This document shows positions 19,479 to 28,302 of a stretch of DNA of 64,000 nt, in pieces. A program made the position numbers and the translations under genes. How positions within the stretch are numbered: position 1 is the stretch's first letter; each line of letters opens with the position of its first letter. The notes beneath the pieces were generated by a model that was not told the DNA's origin, did no database searches, and saw only the letters and a program-made list of their open reading frames with translations. The DNA comes from Prevotella sp. (lineage in GTDB: Bacteria > Bacteroidota > Bacteroidia > Bacteroidales > Dysgonomonadaceae), in contig JAITVV010000093.1 of assembly GCA_031285625.1 (NCBI GenBank), forward strand, positions 62,001-126,000, written 5' to 3'.

Positions 19479-20771
19479 ATGAAACGAACTTTATTAGTAA
19501 TAACATTATGTGCTTTTGCAGGCTTCTCTTTTGCTCAGAAAAAAGCAGTAAAAGATGCTAAGTCAGCAATGAAGAATGTTGATGAAGCAAGAGAATTGAT
19601 TAAGCCCGCACTTACAAACCCTGAAACCTCACAAGACCCTGAAACATGGAAAGTAGCAGGAGATATTGAATATAAAGCATTTGATGATGAACGTACATTG
19701 GAAATGCAAAAAGAAATTACAGGTAAGGGAGGTAATGAAGAAAAAATGTATATCGGATTATATAACATGTACGATCCATATATCAAAGCTGATGAACTAG
19801 GCCAAATGCCGAATGAAAAAGGTCAGGTAAAGAATAAAGTTAGAAAAGATGTAGTAAAGAATATGAGAGATGGCCACAGATTTTATATTAATGGTGGTGT
19901 ATTCTATAATGACAAGCAGGATTATAAGAGAGCTGCCGATTTCTTTGAGAGATATTGGGAACTTCCTACATTAGCTATGTTTGAAGATACAAGAGGCGAT
20001 TTTAACACTCAGGACAGTATTTACCAAACAATTAAATATTATGCTGTTATCAGCTCTATTCAATCTAAAGACCATCCTCGTTCTATCAAATTATTGAAGA
20101 AGATCATTTCTGAACCTTATGTATCAAACAGCACATATAAAGAAAGCGATGTGTATGAATTATTAGCAAGTGAATATCAGCAAGTTGATGATAGTTTAGC
20201 TTATGTTCAGGCATTGAACGAAGGTGCAAGAAAATTCCCTGGTAACAAATATTTTACACCAAACTTGATTAATGAGTTTATCAGAGGTGGAAAAACCGGA
20301 GAAGCAATGGCATACCTAGATCAGGCAATTGCTAATGATCCAAGCAACACTTGTGAGTTGATGGGAGTAAAGGCTTCATTATTAGCTGAACAAAAAGATT
20401 ATGCTGGAGCCGAACCTGCATACCAACAAGCTGTTGCTGCTGATGCAAACTGCGAAAAAGCTCTTGAAGGTTTAGGTGTATTATACATATTACAAGCACA
20501 GGATCTTAAAGAAAAAGCTGGACAAACAACAAGCAGAAGCGAGCAGGCTCAGTTTGATAAACAAACATCAGAATTTTATCAAAAGTCATTACCATATCTT
20601 GAAAAATACAGAGATTTGTTGAAAGGTAGAAATGCTGATTTTGATATGGAGATCAAACCGGCTTTGATGAAATTACAGAATGTATATTACAACTTAAGCT
20701 TGTTGAATGTAGATAAATCTAAAGAATACGAAGCAGTTCAAAAAGAGCTGGGTATTTCTGACAATCAATAA
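19479..20771 (+). CDS. Exported tetratricopeptide-repeat protein
   Basis: The 430-residue protein has a signal peptide (MKRTLLVITLCAFAGFSFAQ) and several helical repeats. The clearest TPR units lie at about 270-350 (GEAMAYLDQAIANDP, then YAGAEPAYQQAVAADANCEKALEGLGVLY). It is probably a periplasmic or outer-membrane-facing scaffold; the partner is unknown. It begins 23 nt after gyrA and ends at a strong terminator, so gyrA and this gene likely form one transcription unit. Confidence 0.85.
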   Translation: MKRTLLVITLCAFAGFSFAQKKAVKDAKSAMKNVDEARELIKPALTNPETSQDPETWKVAGDIEYKAFDDERTLEMQKEITGKGGNEEKMYIGLYNMYDPYIKADELGQMPNEKGQVKNKVRKDVVKNMRDGHRFYINGGVFYNDKQDYKRAADFFERYWELPTLAMFEDTRGDFNTQDSIYQTIKYYAVISSIQSKDHPRSIKLLKKIISEPYVSNSTYKESDVYELLASEYQQVDDSLAYVQALNEGARKFPGNKYFTPNLINEFIRGGKTGEAMAYLDQAIANDPSNTCELMGVKASLLAEQKDYAGAEPAYQQAVAADANCEKALEGLGVLYILQAQDLKEKAGQTTSRSEQAQFDKQTSEFYQKSLPYLEKYRDLLKGRNADFDMEIKPALMKLQNVYYNLSLLNVDKSKEYEAVQKELGISDNQ

Positions 20772-20795
20772 TATAAAAAAATTATTATAGGATAG

Positions 20796-20828
20796 ACGTC
20801 TGAAGTTTGTTACTTCAGACGTTTTTTT
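20796..20828 (+). terminator. Terminator after the TPR gene
   Basis: ACGTCTGAAG (20796-20805) pairs with CTTCAGACGT (20813-20822) over a 7-nt loop, followed by a run of seven T. Confidence 0.9.
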
Positions 20829-20942
20829 GTATATTGTTTATAGAATTTTTACGATTGTCCGGGAGATTAAAAGTAAGTGAAACCTTATTTCTTTTTGTTA
20901 AATTATACAGTAATCATCTTATTATATAAGAATTGTTTTTAG

Positions 20943-20950
20943 TAAATTTG
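20943..20950 (+). promoter_or_regulatory. -7 box upstream of the universal stress protein gene
   Basis: TAAATTTG matches TAnnTTTG, 31 bp before the start codon. Confidence 0.45.
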
Positions 20951-20981
20951 TTAGAAAGAGATATATTAAACTGTAATAGAT

Positions 20982-22091
20982 ATGAAAGATAATAATGAAC
21001 TAATTACCATAGCTATTCACACAACTGAAAAAGCTCATATACTTAAGCAGGTTCTTAAAGAAAAGGGCATCGAAGCCTTTCTAGTAGATATAGAAGAAGG
21101 TGACAATTCCTCTAAAGGATTGGCCGTAAGGATAAAGCAATCAGATCTTACCAGAGCCTTATCTGTGATTGAGGGTGCCAGGTTATTCAGATATGATGAT
21201 GAACAGACTCAAAAAATGGATGACGGGCGCAAGAGAATACTGGTTGCTGTCGATTTCTCAGATTATTCGATAAAAGCATGTCGTGCAGCTTTCCTTGTAG
21301 CACACCAAATAAATGCTAAGGTGAAAATATTGCACGTATACAGAGTTCATTTTCCTATAACTTTCCCTTTTGCTGATTCTCCGGAGAATGATAAAGAAGA
21401 TGTTTTATCAGTTGCAAGAAGAAGAATGTTGGATTTCTGTTATGAAATAGATAAAAGAATAATAGAAAAAGACTTTCCATCAGTAAATTATTCTTATTCT
21501 CTTAGAGAAGGCATTGTTGAAGAAGAAATTGAGAATTTTATAGAAGAATATAAACCTTTCATTCTTGTTTTGGGAAGAAAAGGATTGAGTAACAACAAAC
21601 GGAATATAATGGGGAATGTTACAGCTGATATCATTGAGATGACCAATGTTCCTGTGATGGTTGTGCCTGAGAATTCTAAATTTAAAGATATTTCAGCAAT
21701 TAAGCATATTGCTTTCCTTACCAACTTTCAAAAAAGGGATTTAGAGTCATTTGATCATTTAGTGAATATATTGAGGCCATATCCAGATATGAAAGTTACT
21801 TTATTGCATGTAAATGTTATTAGTAAAAAAGGTGAAAAATGGAAAGAATCGGAACTATTGGAGATGCAAAAATATTTTAATATGAAATATCCTGAATTTA
21901 ATATTGGCTATAAATTGATCGACAGCCCGAATATGATAGAAACGATAAACAATTTTATTAAAGAAGAAAATGTCAATATCGTTTCTCTAAATACACGTAG
22001 GAGAAATTTATTCGGAAGAATATTTCTTCCTAGCATTTCCCGCAAAGTTTTAAGTGAGTCTGATGTCACTTTAGTTATCTTCAGAGGATAA
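20982..22091 (+). CDS. Tandem universal stress protein with an N-terminal DUF2007-like domain
   Basis: The protein has 369 residues in three parts. Residues 1-68 (ITIAIHTTEKAHILKQVLKEKGIEAFLVD...) resemble the DUF2007 'putative signal transducing' domain. Residues 85-225 form a first UspA domain (RILVAVDFSDYSIKACRAA, ending in NVPVMVVPE, with the nucleotide-loop-like GRKGLSNNKRNIMGNVT). Residues 235-369 form a second, more divergent UspA domain, ending SDVTLVIFRG. A role in stress or energy-state sensing is expected from the family. It is monocistronic, between two terminators. Confidence 0.88.
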   Translation: MKDNNELITIAIHTTEKAHILKQVLKEKGIEAFLVDIEEGDNSSKGLAVRIKQSDLTRALSVIEGARLFRYDDEQTQKMDDGRKRILVAVDFSDYSIKACRAAFLVAHQINAKVKILHVYRVHFPITFPFADSPENDKEDVLSVARRRMLDFCYEIDKRIIEKDFPSVNYSYSLREGIVEEEIENFIEEYKPFILVLGRKGLSNNKRNIMGNVTADIIEMTNVPVMVVPENSKFKDISAIKHIAFLTNFQKRDLESFDHLVNILRPYPDMKVTLLHVNVISKKGEKWKESELLEMQKYFNMKYPEFNIGYKLIDSPNMIETINNFIKEENVNIVSLNTRRRNLFGRIFLPSISRKVLSESDVTLVIFRG

Positions 22092-22097
22092 TTCTTT

Positions 22098-22136
22098 ATT
22101 GCCTGATCCTTCTGTTTGGTTCAGGCAATATTTTTA
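22098..22136 (+). terminator. Terminator after the universal stress protein gene
   Basis: ATTGCCTGA (22098-22106) pairs with TCAGGCAAT (22121-22129), followed by a T-rich stretch. Confidence 0.85.
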
Positions 22137-22281
22137 TCATATATCTGTTATATAATTACTATTATGTTTAATTATTCTTTTGAACTTAATTTGATTCATC
22201 AAAATTGACTTATAAAGCTCCTATTTTTTACTATATTTACACTTTAAATAAAAAGTCTACTTATACTCAAAAATAGAATTC

Positions 22282-23376
22282 ATGGAACATATAGAAAATG
22301 ATGACCAATTCCAAGGATTAAAAGTAAATAAAGGTATTTCAGAACAACCTACAGTTAATCCGTATCTAAATAACTTCAAAAGATTTAAACGTAAAACATA
22401 TACCGTTTCAGAATACGTTGAAGGAATTCGCAAAGGTGACATTTCTATTCTGGGACAAGCTGTAACACTCATTGAGAGTTCAAAACAAGAACATCAATCC
22501 ATAGCTCAGGAAGTTATTGAAAAATGCCTGCCATATACTGGGGATTCTGTTCGTGTAGGGATTACAGGAGTTCCAGGAGCGGGAAAAAGCACCTCCATTG
22601 ATGCCTTTGGAATGCATATATTAAAGGGAAACAACAAGTTAGCAGTGTTAGCGATAGATCCGTCGAGTGAGATGACTAAAGGGAGCATATTAGGTGATAA
22701 AACCCGTATGGAACGTTTATCTATAGAAAAAAATGCATTTATCCGTCCCTCCCCTTCTGCAGGTTCATTAGGTGGAGTTGCCCGTAAAACCCGTGAAACT
22801 ATCATCTTATGCGAAGCTGCCGGATTTAATCGTATTATTGTTGAAACTGTTGGTGTAGGGCAATCAGAGACGGCTGTTCATTCGATGGTTGATTTCTTTT
22901 TACTTATACAGTTAGCTGGTACAGGTGACGAGCTACAAGGAATTAAGCGCGGAATAATGGAAATGGCTGATGGGATTGTTATAAATAAGGCTGATGGCAA
23001 CAATATTGAAAAAGCCCGTCTAGCCCAATCACATTTCCAGAATGCACTACATCTGTTTCCGCTACCGGATTCGGGTTGGGCTCCTAAAGTATTAACTTAT
23101 TCGGGGTATTACGAAATAGGTATTGAAGAAGTATGGAATATGATAGATGAATACATCGGATTTGTAAAACAGAATGGTTACTTTGATCACAGACGTAATG
23201 ATCAGGCACGTTTTTGGATGTATGAAACAATAAATGAACGATTAAAAAACGACTTCTATAATAATCCTGCCGTACAAGCAGAATTAAAAATCTGTGAACA
23301 ACAGGTTCTTAGTTCACAAATTACTCCTTTTTCGGCTGCTAATAAGGCATTAAATACATTTACGAAACATCGATAA
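22282..23376 (+). CDS. meaB: Methylmalonyl-CoA mutase-associated GTPase MeaB
   Basis: A G3E-family GTPase that guards cobalamin loading of methylmalonyl-CoA mutase. It has Walker A GVPGAGKSTSIDAFG (about 95-109), the LAIDPSSEMTKGSILGDKTRM block, PSPSAGSLGGVARKTRE and the NKADGNN base-recognition motif. The length of 364 residues is normal, including the C-terminal helical dimerisation region. The mutase genes are not adjacent and probably lie elsewhere. It is transcribed alone between a terminator and the sugar-kinase promoter. Confidence 0.93.
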   Translation: MEHIENDDQFQGLKVNKGISEQPTVNPYLNNFKRFKRKTYTVSEYVEGIRKGDISILGQAVTLIESSKQEHQSIAQEVIEKCLPYTGDSVRVGITGVPGAGKSTSIDAFGMHILKGNNKLAVLAIDPSSEMTKGSILGDKTRMERLSIEKNAFIRPSPSAGSLGGVARKTRETIILCEAAGFNRIIVETVGVGQSETAVHSMVDFFLLIQLAGTGDELQGIKRGIMEMADGIVINKADGNNIEKARLAQSHFQNALHLFPLPDSGWAPKVLTYSGYYEIGIEEVWNMIDEYIGFVKQNGYFDHRRNDQARFWMYETINERLKNDFYNNPAVQAELKICEQQVLSSQITPFSAANKALNTFTKHR

Positions 23377-23421
23377 ATATAGTCTGTATTTATTCAGAAA
23401 ACACACATAATTGCCATCATT

Positions 23422-23455
23422 TGGCTAAATATTTTGCCAGAAATAGTTATATTTG
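23422..23455 (+). promoter_or_regulatory. Promoter and palindromic operator of the ROK kinase gene
   Basis: The -7 box TATATTTG lies at 23448-23455. Just upstream, TGGCTAAATATTTTGCCA (23422-23439) is an 18-bp palindrome with a single mismatched pair. Its position over the -15 to -40 region suggests control by a dimeric repressor. No regulator gene is adjacent. Confidence 0.5.
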
Positions 23456-23508
23456 TAGGCTTTACTAAAAAAATAATTTCATTGTTGAATTAACATTATA
23501 TATAAATC

Positions 23509-24471
23509 ATGGAAAAACCATATGCTATTGGAATTGATATCGGTGGAACTAATTCTGTTTTTGGTGTAGTTGATAAACGTGGACACATCATCAATCAGGG
23601 TTCTATCAAAACTGGAGCTTACAAAGAGATTAATGAATACGTAAACCATTTATCAGCTGGGGTTCAGGAGATTATAGATCAAGTGGGCGGTGCAGGCAAT
23701 ATAAAGGGTATTGGAGTTGGTGCTCCCAACGGGAATTTCTTTACAGGTTGTATCGAATTTGCTCCTAATCTGCCATGGAAAGGCGTGATTCCATTAGCAC
23801 AAATGTTAACAGATAAATTAAATGTACCTGTAGCTCTTACTAATGATGCTAATGCAGCAGCAATTGGAGAAATGACATATGGTGCAGCTCGTGGAATGAA
23901 AGATTTTATCGTTATCACTCTGGGAACAGGTGTTGGTAGCGGTATTGTTGTTAATGGGCAATTGGTATATGGCCATGATGGCTTTGCCGGAGAGCTTGGC
24001 CATACTACTATCCAGCGTCAGGGACGTATGTGTGGATGTGGTAAAAAAGGTTGTCTTGAAACATATAGCTCCGCAACAGGTGTTGCCAGAACAGCGAGAG
24101 AATTCCTTGAAACAAGAAAAGAACCAAGTTTATTAAGAGAACTAAATGCAGAAGAAATTACATCAAAAGATGTATACGATGCTGCAGTAAAAGGTGATGC
24201 CTTAGCTAAAGAAATATTTGATTTTACAGGACAAATGCTGGGTGAAGCTTTTGCTGATTTTGTTGCATTCTCAAGCCCTGAAGCTATTATACTATTTGGT
24301 GGATTAACAAAATCAAGCAAGTTTATTTTCGATCCTATCCGTAAGCATATGGAAGAAAATATGTTACCAATTTACCGTAACAAAATAAAATTATTAATAT
24401 CCGAACTTAAAGAAAGCGATGCTGCCGTACTTGGAGCCAGCGCTTTGGGTTGGGAAGTGAAAGACTATTAA
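23509..24471 (+). CDS. ROK-family sugar kinase (glucokinase-like)
   Basis: Phosphorylates a hexose, probably glucose, in the cytoplasm. The 320-residue protein shows the ATP-binding GIDIGGTNSVFGVVD motif at 8-22, the catalytic Asp in LTNDANAAAIGE (about 110-121), GTGVGSGIVV, the ROK zinc-binding sequence CGCGKKGCLETYSS (about 176-189), and the substrate histidine in GELGHTT. No helix-turn-helix is present, so it is an enzyme and not a ROK repressor. It has its own promoter with a palindrome at 23422 and a terminator at 24518. Confidence 0.92.
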   Translation: MEKPYAIGIDIGGTNSVFGVVDKRGHIINQGSIKTGAYKEINEYVNHLSAGVQEIIDQVGGAGNIKGIGVGAPNGNFFTGCIEFAPNLPWKGVIPLAQMLTDKLNVPVALTNDANAAAIGEMTYGAARGMKDFIVITLGTGVGSGIVVNGQLVYGHDGFAGELGHTTIQRQGRMCGCGKKGCLETYSSATGVARTAREFLETRKEPSLLRELNAEEITSKDVYDAAVKGDALAKEIFDFTGQMLGEAFADFVAFSSPEAIILFGGLTKSSKFIFDPIRKHMEENMLPIYRNKIKLLISELKESDAAVLGASALGWEVKDY

Positions 24472-24517
24472 TAATTTTAGAAATAGAATTAATATAATAA
24501 CTCATTATCATATTATA

Positions 24518-24550
24518 AAAGCGGCATTGATATGATGCCGCTTTCTTATT
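24518..24550 (+). terminator. Terminator after the ROK kinase gene
   Basis: AAAGCGGCAT (24518-24527) pairs with ATGCCGCTTT (24535-24544), then a T-rich tail. The fucosidase ATG is only about 20 nt further on. Confidence 0.85.
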
Positions 24551-24565
24551 TAAAAAAACACAATC

Positions 24566-26368
24566 ATGAAAAGAATAATAATTATTCTTACTCTCCTATT
24601 CTTATGGGCTTCTTCATCTGTTAATGCCCAACAAAAAGTGGAACCTACTTGGGAATCTATCCAGGAACGGGGTTATCCAGAGTGGTTTAATGACGCTAAA
24701 CTTGGAATTTTTATTCATTGGGGTCTATATTCAGTACCTTCATGGACTAAGAAAGAAGGCTATTCAGAATGGGCATACAAGGGGTGGCGCGATGGCAATT
24801 CACAAGCCGTAGATTTTGCGAAAAAGGTCTATGGAAAAGACTTCGAGTATAAGGATTTTCGGGATATGTTCAAAGCAGAACTATTTGATGCTCAGGAATG
24901 GGCTGACCTCTTTAAACGTGCCGGTGCTAAATACGTTGTTCTAGTATCGAAACATCACGATGGTTATGCCATGTGGGACAGCAAATATTCCCCGGGATGG
25001 AATTCTGTAGAAACAGGTCCAAAACGTGATATTGTGGGGGAACTGACCGACGCAGTAAAAAAGGATGGGCTGAAAATGGGACTATATTATTCATTACCGG
25101 AGTGGTCAAACAAGATCCATCGTTGGGAAATAGACGACAACGATTCCATAGGCAAATATGTAGATCAACATATGGTACCTCAGTTTAAAGAATTAGTTAG
25201 CAAATATAAACCTTCCCTTATCTTCACTGATGGAGAATGGTGGAATACAGCTGAACAATGGCATGCACGTGAGTTAATAGCCTGGTATTATAATCTTATA
25301 GGAGATGATGCTATAGTTAATGATCGCTGGGGATACGGAGCTGATTATGGCTACAAAACACCGGAATATAGCGCAGGAATTACTATGACAGACCGTCCAT
25401 GGGCAGAGGTACGTGGAATAGGGCGTTCATTCGGACTGAATAGAAACGAGCCTATCGAAAATTATTTAACTGAAGATGATCTTATTCGTCATTTTGCTAC
25501 ATTAGTTGCAAATGGAGGAGGTCTTACATTAAATGTTGGTCCGGCAGGAGATGGACAGATTCCTCTTTTACAGCAAGAGAGGTTATTACAATTAGGTAAC
25601 TGGCTTAATGTGAATGGCGAAGCCATATATGGTACCCGGGCTTATAAAAAGCATACAGAAGAAAAAGAAATAAGCATAACCCGCATCGATTCTACAATAA
25701 ATTTTAACTGGGTACGTAATTCTCCGGATTCACGTATTCGTGTAGATCATTTTACAGGAGAATGGAACGGATTTATAAGTCCGTCTTACAACGAAGAATA
25801 TACATTTACAGCTAAAGCTGATGATGGTGTTAAAGTGTGGATCGATGGTAAGTTAATCATAGATCAATGGAATAAACAAGATCAAACTCTGGATGGTTTT
25901 GTACAAGGTGCAGAGACTACCCAGACACATATAAGTAAAATCAAATTGAAAAAGGGAGAAAAATATCCAATAAAAGTTGAATACTTTGAAGATGTTCAGA
26001 ATGCATCTATTGAGGTAAAATGGAGTTCTAAGTCCCAAAAAGAAGAGATAATCCCCTACTCTAGCCTGTATGTTGATAGCTCCTTAAACTCAAGGAATGG
26101 TTTAAATGCAAAATACAGTTCATTTAAATCATATATAGCTTATACTCAAAAAGGTAATAATATTTATGCTATACTACTTGAGTGGCAAGATGATAGATGT
26201 ATTCTGAATATAGACAGACCAGCGGATAATACAAAAGTAACTATGCTGGGCATAGACAAAGATTTACCTTGGAAATATGAAAAAGGTCAGATGATCATTG
26301 ATATGACTCCTATCAAATTCTCTGAAATACCATGTCACTCAGCATGGACATTAAAGATTTCACAATAA
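24566..26368 (+). CDS. Alpha-L-fucosidase, GH29, with a PA14-type domain
   Basis: An exported glycosidase of 600 residues (signal ending SVNAQ) that should release L-fucose from glycans. The GH29 barrel spans about 25-360: HWGLYSVPSW near 51, KHHDGYAMW near 129 and the nucleophile region LIFTDGEWW with Asp222. Residues about 380-505 form a PA14-like beta domain (EEYTFTAKADDGVKVWIDGKLIIDQW), which probably binds carbohydrate. The C-terminus has the usual GH29 beta-sandwich. The gene stands alone between two terminators, outside any SusCD locus. Confidence 0.92.
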   Translation: MKRIIIILTLLFLWASSSVNAQQKVEPTWESIQERGYPEWFNDAKLGIFIHWGLYSVPSWTKKEGYSEWAYKGWRDGNSQAVDFAKKVYGKDFEYKDFRDMFKAELFDAQEWADLFKRAGAKYVVLVSKHHDGYAMWDSKYSPGWNSVETGPKRDIVGELTDAVKKDGLKMGLYYSLPEWSNKIHRWEIDDNDSIGKYVDQHMVPQFKELVSKYKPSLIFTDGEWWNTAEQWHARELIAWYYNLIGDDAIVNDRWGYGADYGYKTPEYSAGITMTDRPWAEVRGIGRSFGLNRNEPIENYLTEDDLIRHFATLVANGGGLTLNVGPAGDGQIPLLQQERLLQLGNWLNVNGEAIYGTRAYKKHTEEKEISITRIDSTINFNWVRNSPDSRIRVDHFTGEWNGFISPSYNEEYTFTAKADDGVKVWIDGKLIIDQWNKQDQTLDGFVQGAETTQTHISKIKLKKGEKYPIKVEYFEDVQNASIEVKWSSKSQKEEIIPYSSLYVDSSLNSRNGLNAKYSSFKSYIAYTQKGNNIYAILLEWQDDRCILNIDRPADNTKVTMLGIDKDLPWKYEKGQMIIDMTPIKFSEIPCHSAWTLKISQ

Positions 26369-26381
26369 ATATTATCAAATA

Positions 26382-26417
26382 AACAGCTTGTTGTCTTAAA
26401 AACACAAGCTGTTTTAT
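26382..26417 (+). terminator. Terminator after the fucosidase gene
   Basis: AACAGCTTGT (26382-26391) pairs with ACAAGCTGTT (26404-26413), followed by a T-rich tail. Confidence 0.85.
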
Positions 26418-26442
26418 TATTTTTATATTACCTCTATTTTAT

Positions 26443-26450
26443 TAACTTTG
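26443..26450 (+). promoter_or_regulatory. -7 box upstream of purM
   Basis: TAACTTTG matches TAnnTTTG, 23 bp before the purM start codon. Confidence 0.5.
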
Positions 26451-26473
26451 CAGCTTAAAATATATCCATAAAA

Positions 26474-27640
26474 ATGAGTGACCAGCGATACAATCAGCGA
26501 GGCGTTTCAGCATCCAAAGAAGATGTACATAATGCAATCAAAAATATAGACAAGGGCATATTTCCTAAGGCATTTTGCAAGATTATTCCTGATATACTAG
26601 GTGGTGATCCCGAATATTGTAATATAATGCATGCCGATGGAGCCGGAACAAAGTCTTCATTAGCTTATATGTACTGGAAAGAAACCGGCGATATCTCTAT
26701 ATGGAGAGGGATTGCTCAGGATGCCCTGATTATGAATATTGATGACTTGCTATGTGTAGGAGCTACAGATAATATTTTGCTTTCTTCTACAATTGGTAGA
26801 AATAAAATGCTGATTCCCGGTGAAGTTATTTCAGCAATAATCAATGGTACAAATGATTTGTGTAATGAATTATCGGAACTCGGAGTTAATATTTATCCTA
26901 CGGGCGGTGAAACTGCTGATGTAGGAGATCTGGTACGCACTATTATTGTAGACAGCACCGTTGCATGCAGAATGAAGCGTGCTGATGTGATATCAAATGA
27001 TAAAATACATGGTGGAGACGTAATTGTTGGACTATCTTCTTACGGACAAGCTACCTACGAGAAAGAATATAACGGAGGAATGGGTAGTAACGGCTTGACT
27101 TCGGCCCGTCACGATGTTTTTGCTAATTATCTGGCAACTAAGTACCCTGAAAGCTATGATTCTTCAATCCCTGCAAATTTGGTTTATTCAGGCAAGATGA
27201 ATTTAACAGATAAGATTGAAGGACTGGATATAGATGCCGGAAAACTTGTGCTCTCCCCTACCCGCACCTATGCGCCTGTTATTAAACAAATACTTGAAAA
27301 GTTGAGATCGGTTATACATGGTATGGTACATTGTTCTGGAGGTGCGCAGACAAAAGTGCTTCACTTTGTAGATAATGTACAAATCACCAAAAATAATATG
27401 TTTCCTGTCCCACCTCTTTTCAAATTGATCCAGGAACAATCTGGGACAGATTGGAAAGAGATGTACAAAGTCTTTAATATGGGACATCGCATGGAGATAT
27501 ACTTGCCTTCGGAATATGCTCAGGAGGTGATTGATATATCCAAATCATTTGGTATAGATGCACAGATTGTAGGGTATGTAGAGAAGTCAGATAAGACAGA
27601 ATTAGTGATTGAAAGTGAATTTGGTAGATTTGAATACTAA
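26474..27640 (+). CDS. purM: Phosphoribosylformylglycinamidine cyclo-ligase (AIR synthetase)
   Basis: PurM closes the imidazole ring in purine synthesis. The 388-residue protein has the family motifs MHADGAGTKSSLAY (about 53-66), DALIMNIDDLLCVGA (about 86-100), PTGGETADVGD (about 144-154) and VGLSSYGQATYEKEY. The long form (about 390 residues) is the type found in Bacteroidota. It is followed by no clear terminator, but a new promoter precedes the next gene. Confidence 0.93.
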   Translation: MSDQRYNQRGVSASKEDVHNAIKNIDKGIFPKAFCKIIPDILGGDPEYCNIMHADGAGTKSSLAYMYWKETGDISIWRGIAQDALIMNIDDLLCVGATDNILLSSTIGRNKMLIPGEVISAIINGTNDLCNELSELGVNIYPTGGETADVGDLVRTIIVDSTVACRMKRADVISNDKIHGGDVIVGLSSYGQATYEKEYNGGMGSNGLTSARHDVFANYLATKYPESYDSSIPANLVYSGKMNLTDKIEGLDIDAGKLVLSPTRTYAPVIKQILEKLRSVIHGMVHCSGGAQTKVLHFVDNVQITKNNMFPVPPLFKLIQEQSGTDWKEMYKVFNMGHRMEIYLPSEYAQEVIDISKSFGIDAQIVGYVEKSDKTELVIESEFGRFEY

Positions 27641-27709
27641 TTTAGAATCATTGTATATAGGAGATTACAGTTTTAACTTCCGTTAATGTTGTTTTAACCA
27701 AATTGCTTC

Positions 27710-27717
27710 TATATTTG
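27710..27717 (+). promoter_or_regulatory. -7 box for the Cys/Lys-rich secreted protein
   Basis: TATATTTG matches TAnnTTTG. Transcription would start near 27724, which excludes the ATG at 27703 and supports the start at 27763. Confidence 0.5.
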
Positions 27718-27762
27718 CAACATACAAATACTTTAATTATTTACATTAATAAAGTGAAAAGG

Positions 27763-27972
27763 ATGAAAAAACTAGTTATGTCAGCGATCATGTGTATAGC
27801 TTTGGCTGCTTCTACAAGTGTAATGGCTCAGGATAAAACTCCAAAGAAAGACTGTTGCAAAGATAAAACAGAATGTACAAAAGACAAGAAAGACTGTAGC
27901 AAAGATAAAAAAGCTTGTACTAAAGATGGTGAGAAATGCACTAAAGATAAAGCTGCTGCTGACAAAAAATAA
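27763..27972 (+). CDS. Small secreted protein with Cys/Lys/Asp heptads
   Basis: From 27763 the product has 69 residues: a signal peptide (MKKLVMSAIMCIALAASTSVMAQ) and a mature part almost wholly made of Lys, Asp, Cys and Thr. Cysteines follow a near-heptad rhythm in units such as C-TKDKKD-C-SKDKKA-C-TKDGEK-C, after a CC pair. Six cysteines in about 46 residues suggest metal binding or disulfide cross-linking in the periplasm. I know no named family. It has its own promoter and terminator, so it is a small independent transcription unit. Confidence 0.8.
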   Translation: MKKLVMSAIMCIALAASTSVMAQDKTPKKDCCKDKTECTKDKKDCSKDKKACTKDGEKCTKDKAAADKK

Positions 27973-27994
27973 TAAAGAATATCACATAGAGTAT

Positions 27995-28026
27995 AAAGAG
28001 CTATCCCATTATTGAGGTAGCTCTTT
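27995..28026 (+). terminator. Terminator after the Cys/Lys-rich gene
   Basis: AAAGAGCTA (27995-28003) pairs with TAGCTCTTT (28018-28026); a T-rich stretch follows. The same arms recur at 28192-28222. Confidence 0.8.
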
Positions 28027-28064
28027 GTTTATTATTAAAAAAGCACAACTAATACAAGCTATAA

Positions 28065-28190
28065 ATGATAAAAAGAACAGCTATTCTTATTGTTTTATTC
28101 CTGTCTATCTTCCTTAAATCCTATGCAACAGATTCTATAAGTCCTGAAAATGCCGAATATTCTAGATCTATTAAAATAGATATTATATAA
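28065..28190 (+). CDS. 41-codon ORF with a signal-peptide-like sequence, possible gene remnant
   Basis: The ORF encodes a hydrophobic N-terminus (MIKRTAILIVLFLSIFLKSYA) followed by only 20 polar residues ending IKIDII. It may be a genuine small secreted peptide or the 5' remnant of a decayed gene for an exported protein. It lies between two hairpins with the same arms (27995-28026 and 28192-28222). No recognisable promoter precedes it. Confidence 0.35.
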   Translation: MIKRTAILIVLFLSIFLKSYATDSISPENAEYSRSIKIDII

Positions 28191-28191
28191 T

Positions 28192-28222
28192 CAAAGAGCT
28201 AATCGGATCAGATAGCTCTTTG
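28192..28222. terminator. Second hairpin with the same arms as the one at 27995
   Basis: CAAAGAGCTA (28192-28201) and TAGCTCTTTG (28213-28222) form a perfect 10-bp stem. It lacks a T run, so termination is less certain. Confidence 0.5.
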
Positions 28223-28265
28223 ATATAAGCTCATAAACGACTCATTATGAATCTATAAACAAGTT

Positions 28266-28299
28266 AAATAAAAAAAGACCACCAAATTATGGTAGTCTT
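28266..28299 (-). terminator. Terminator of the SRP RNA / tRNA-Thr unit
   Basis: On the minus strand AAGACTACC (28299-28291) pairs with GGTGGTCTT (28283-28275), with one G-U pair and a 7-nt loop, followed by a T run. It begins 4 nt after the tRNA 3' end. Confidence 0.85.
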
Positions 28300-28302
28300 T
28301 TG

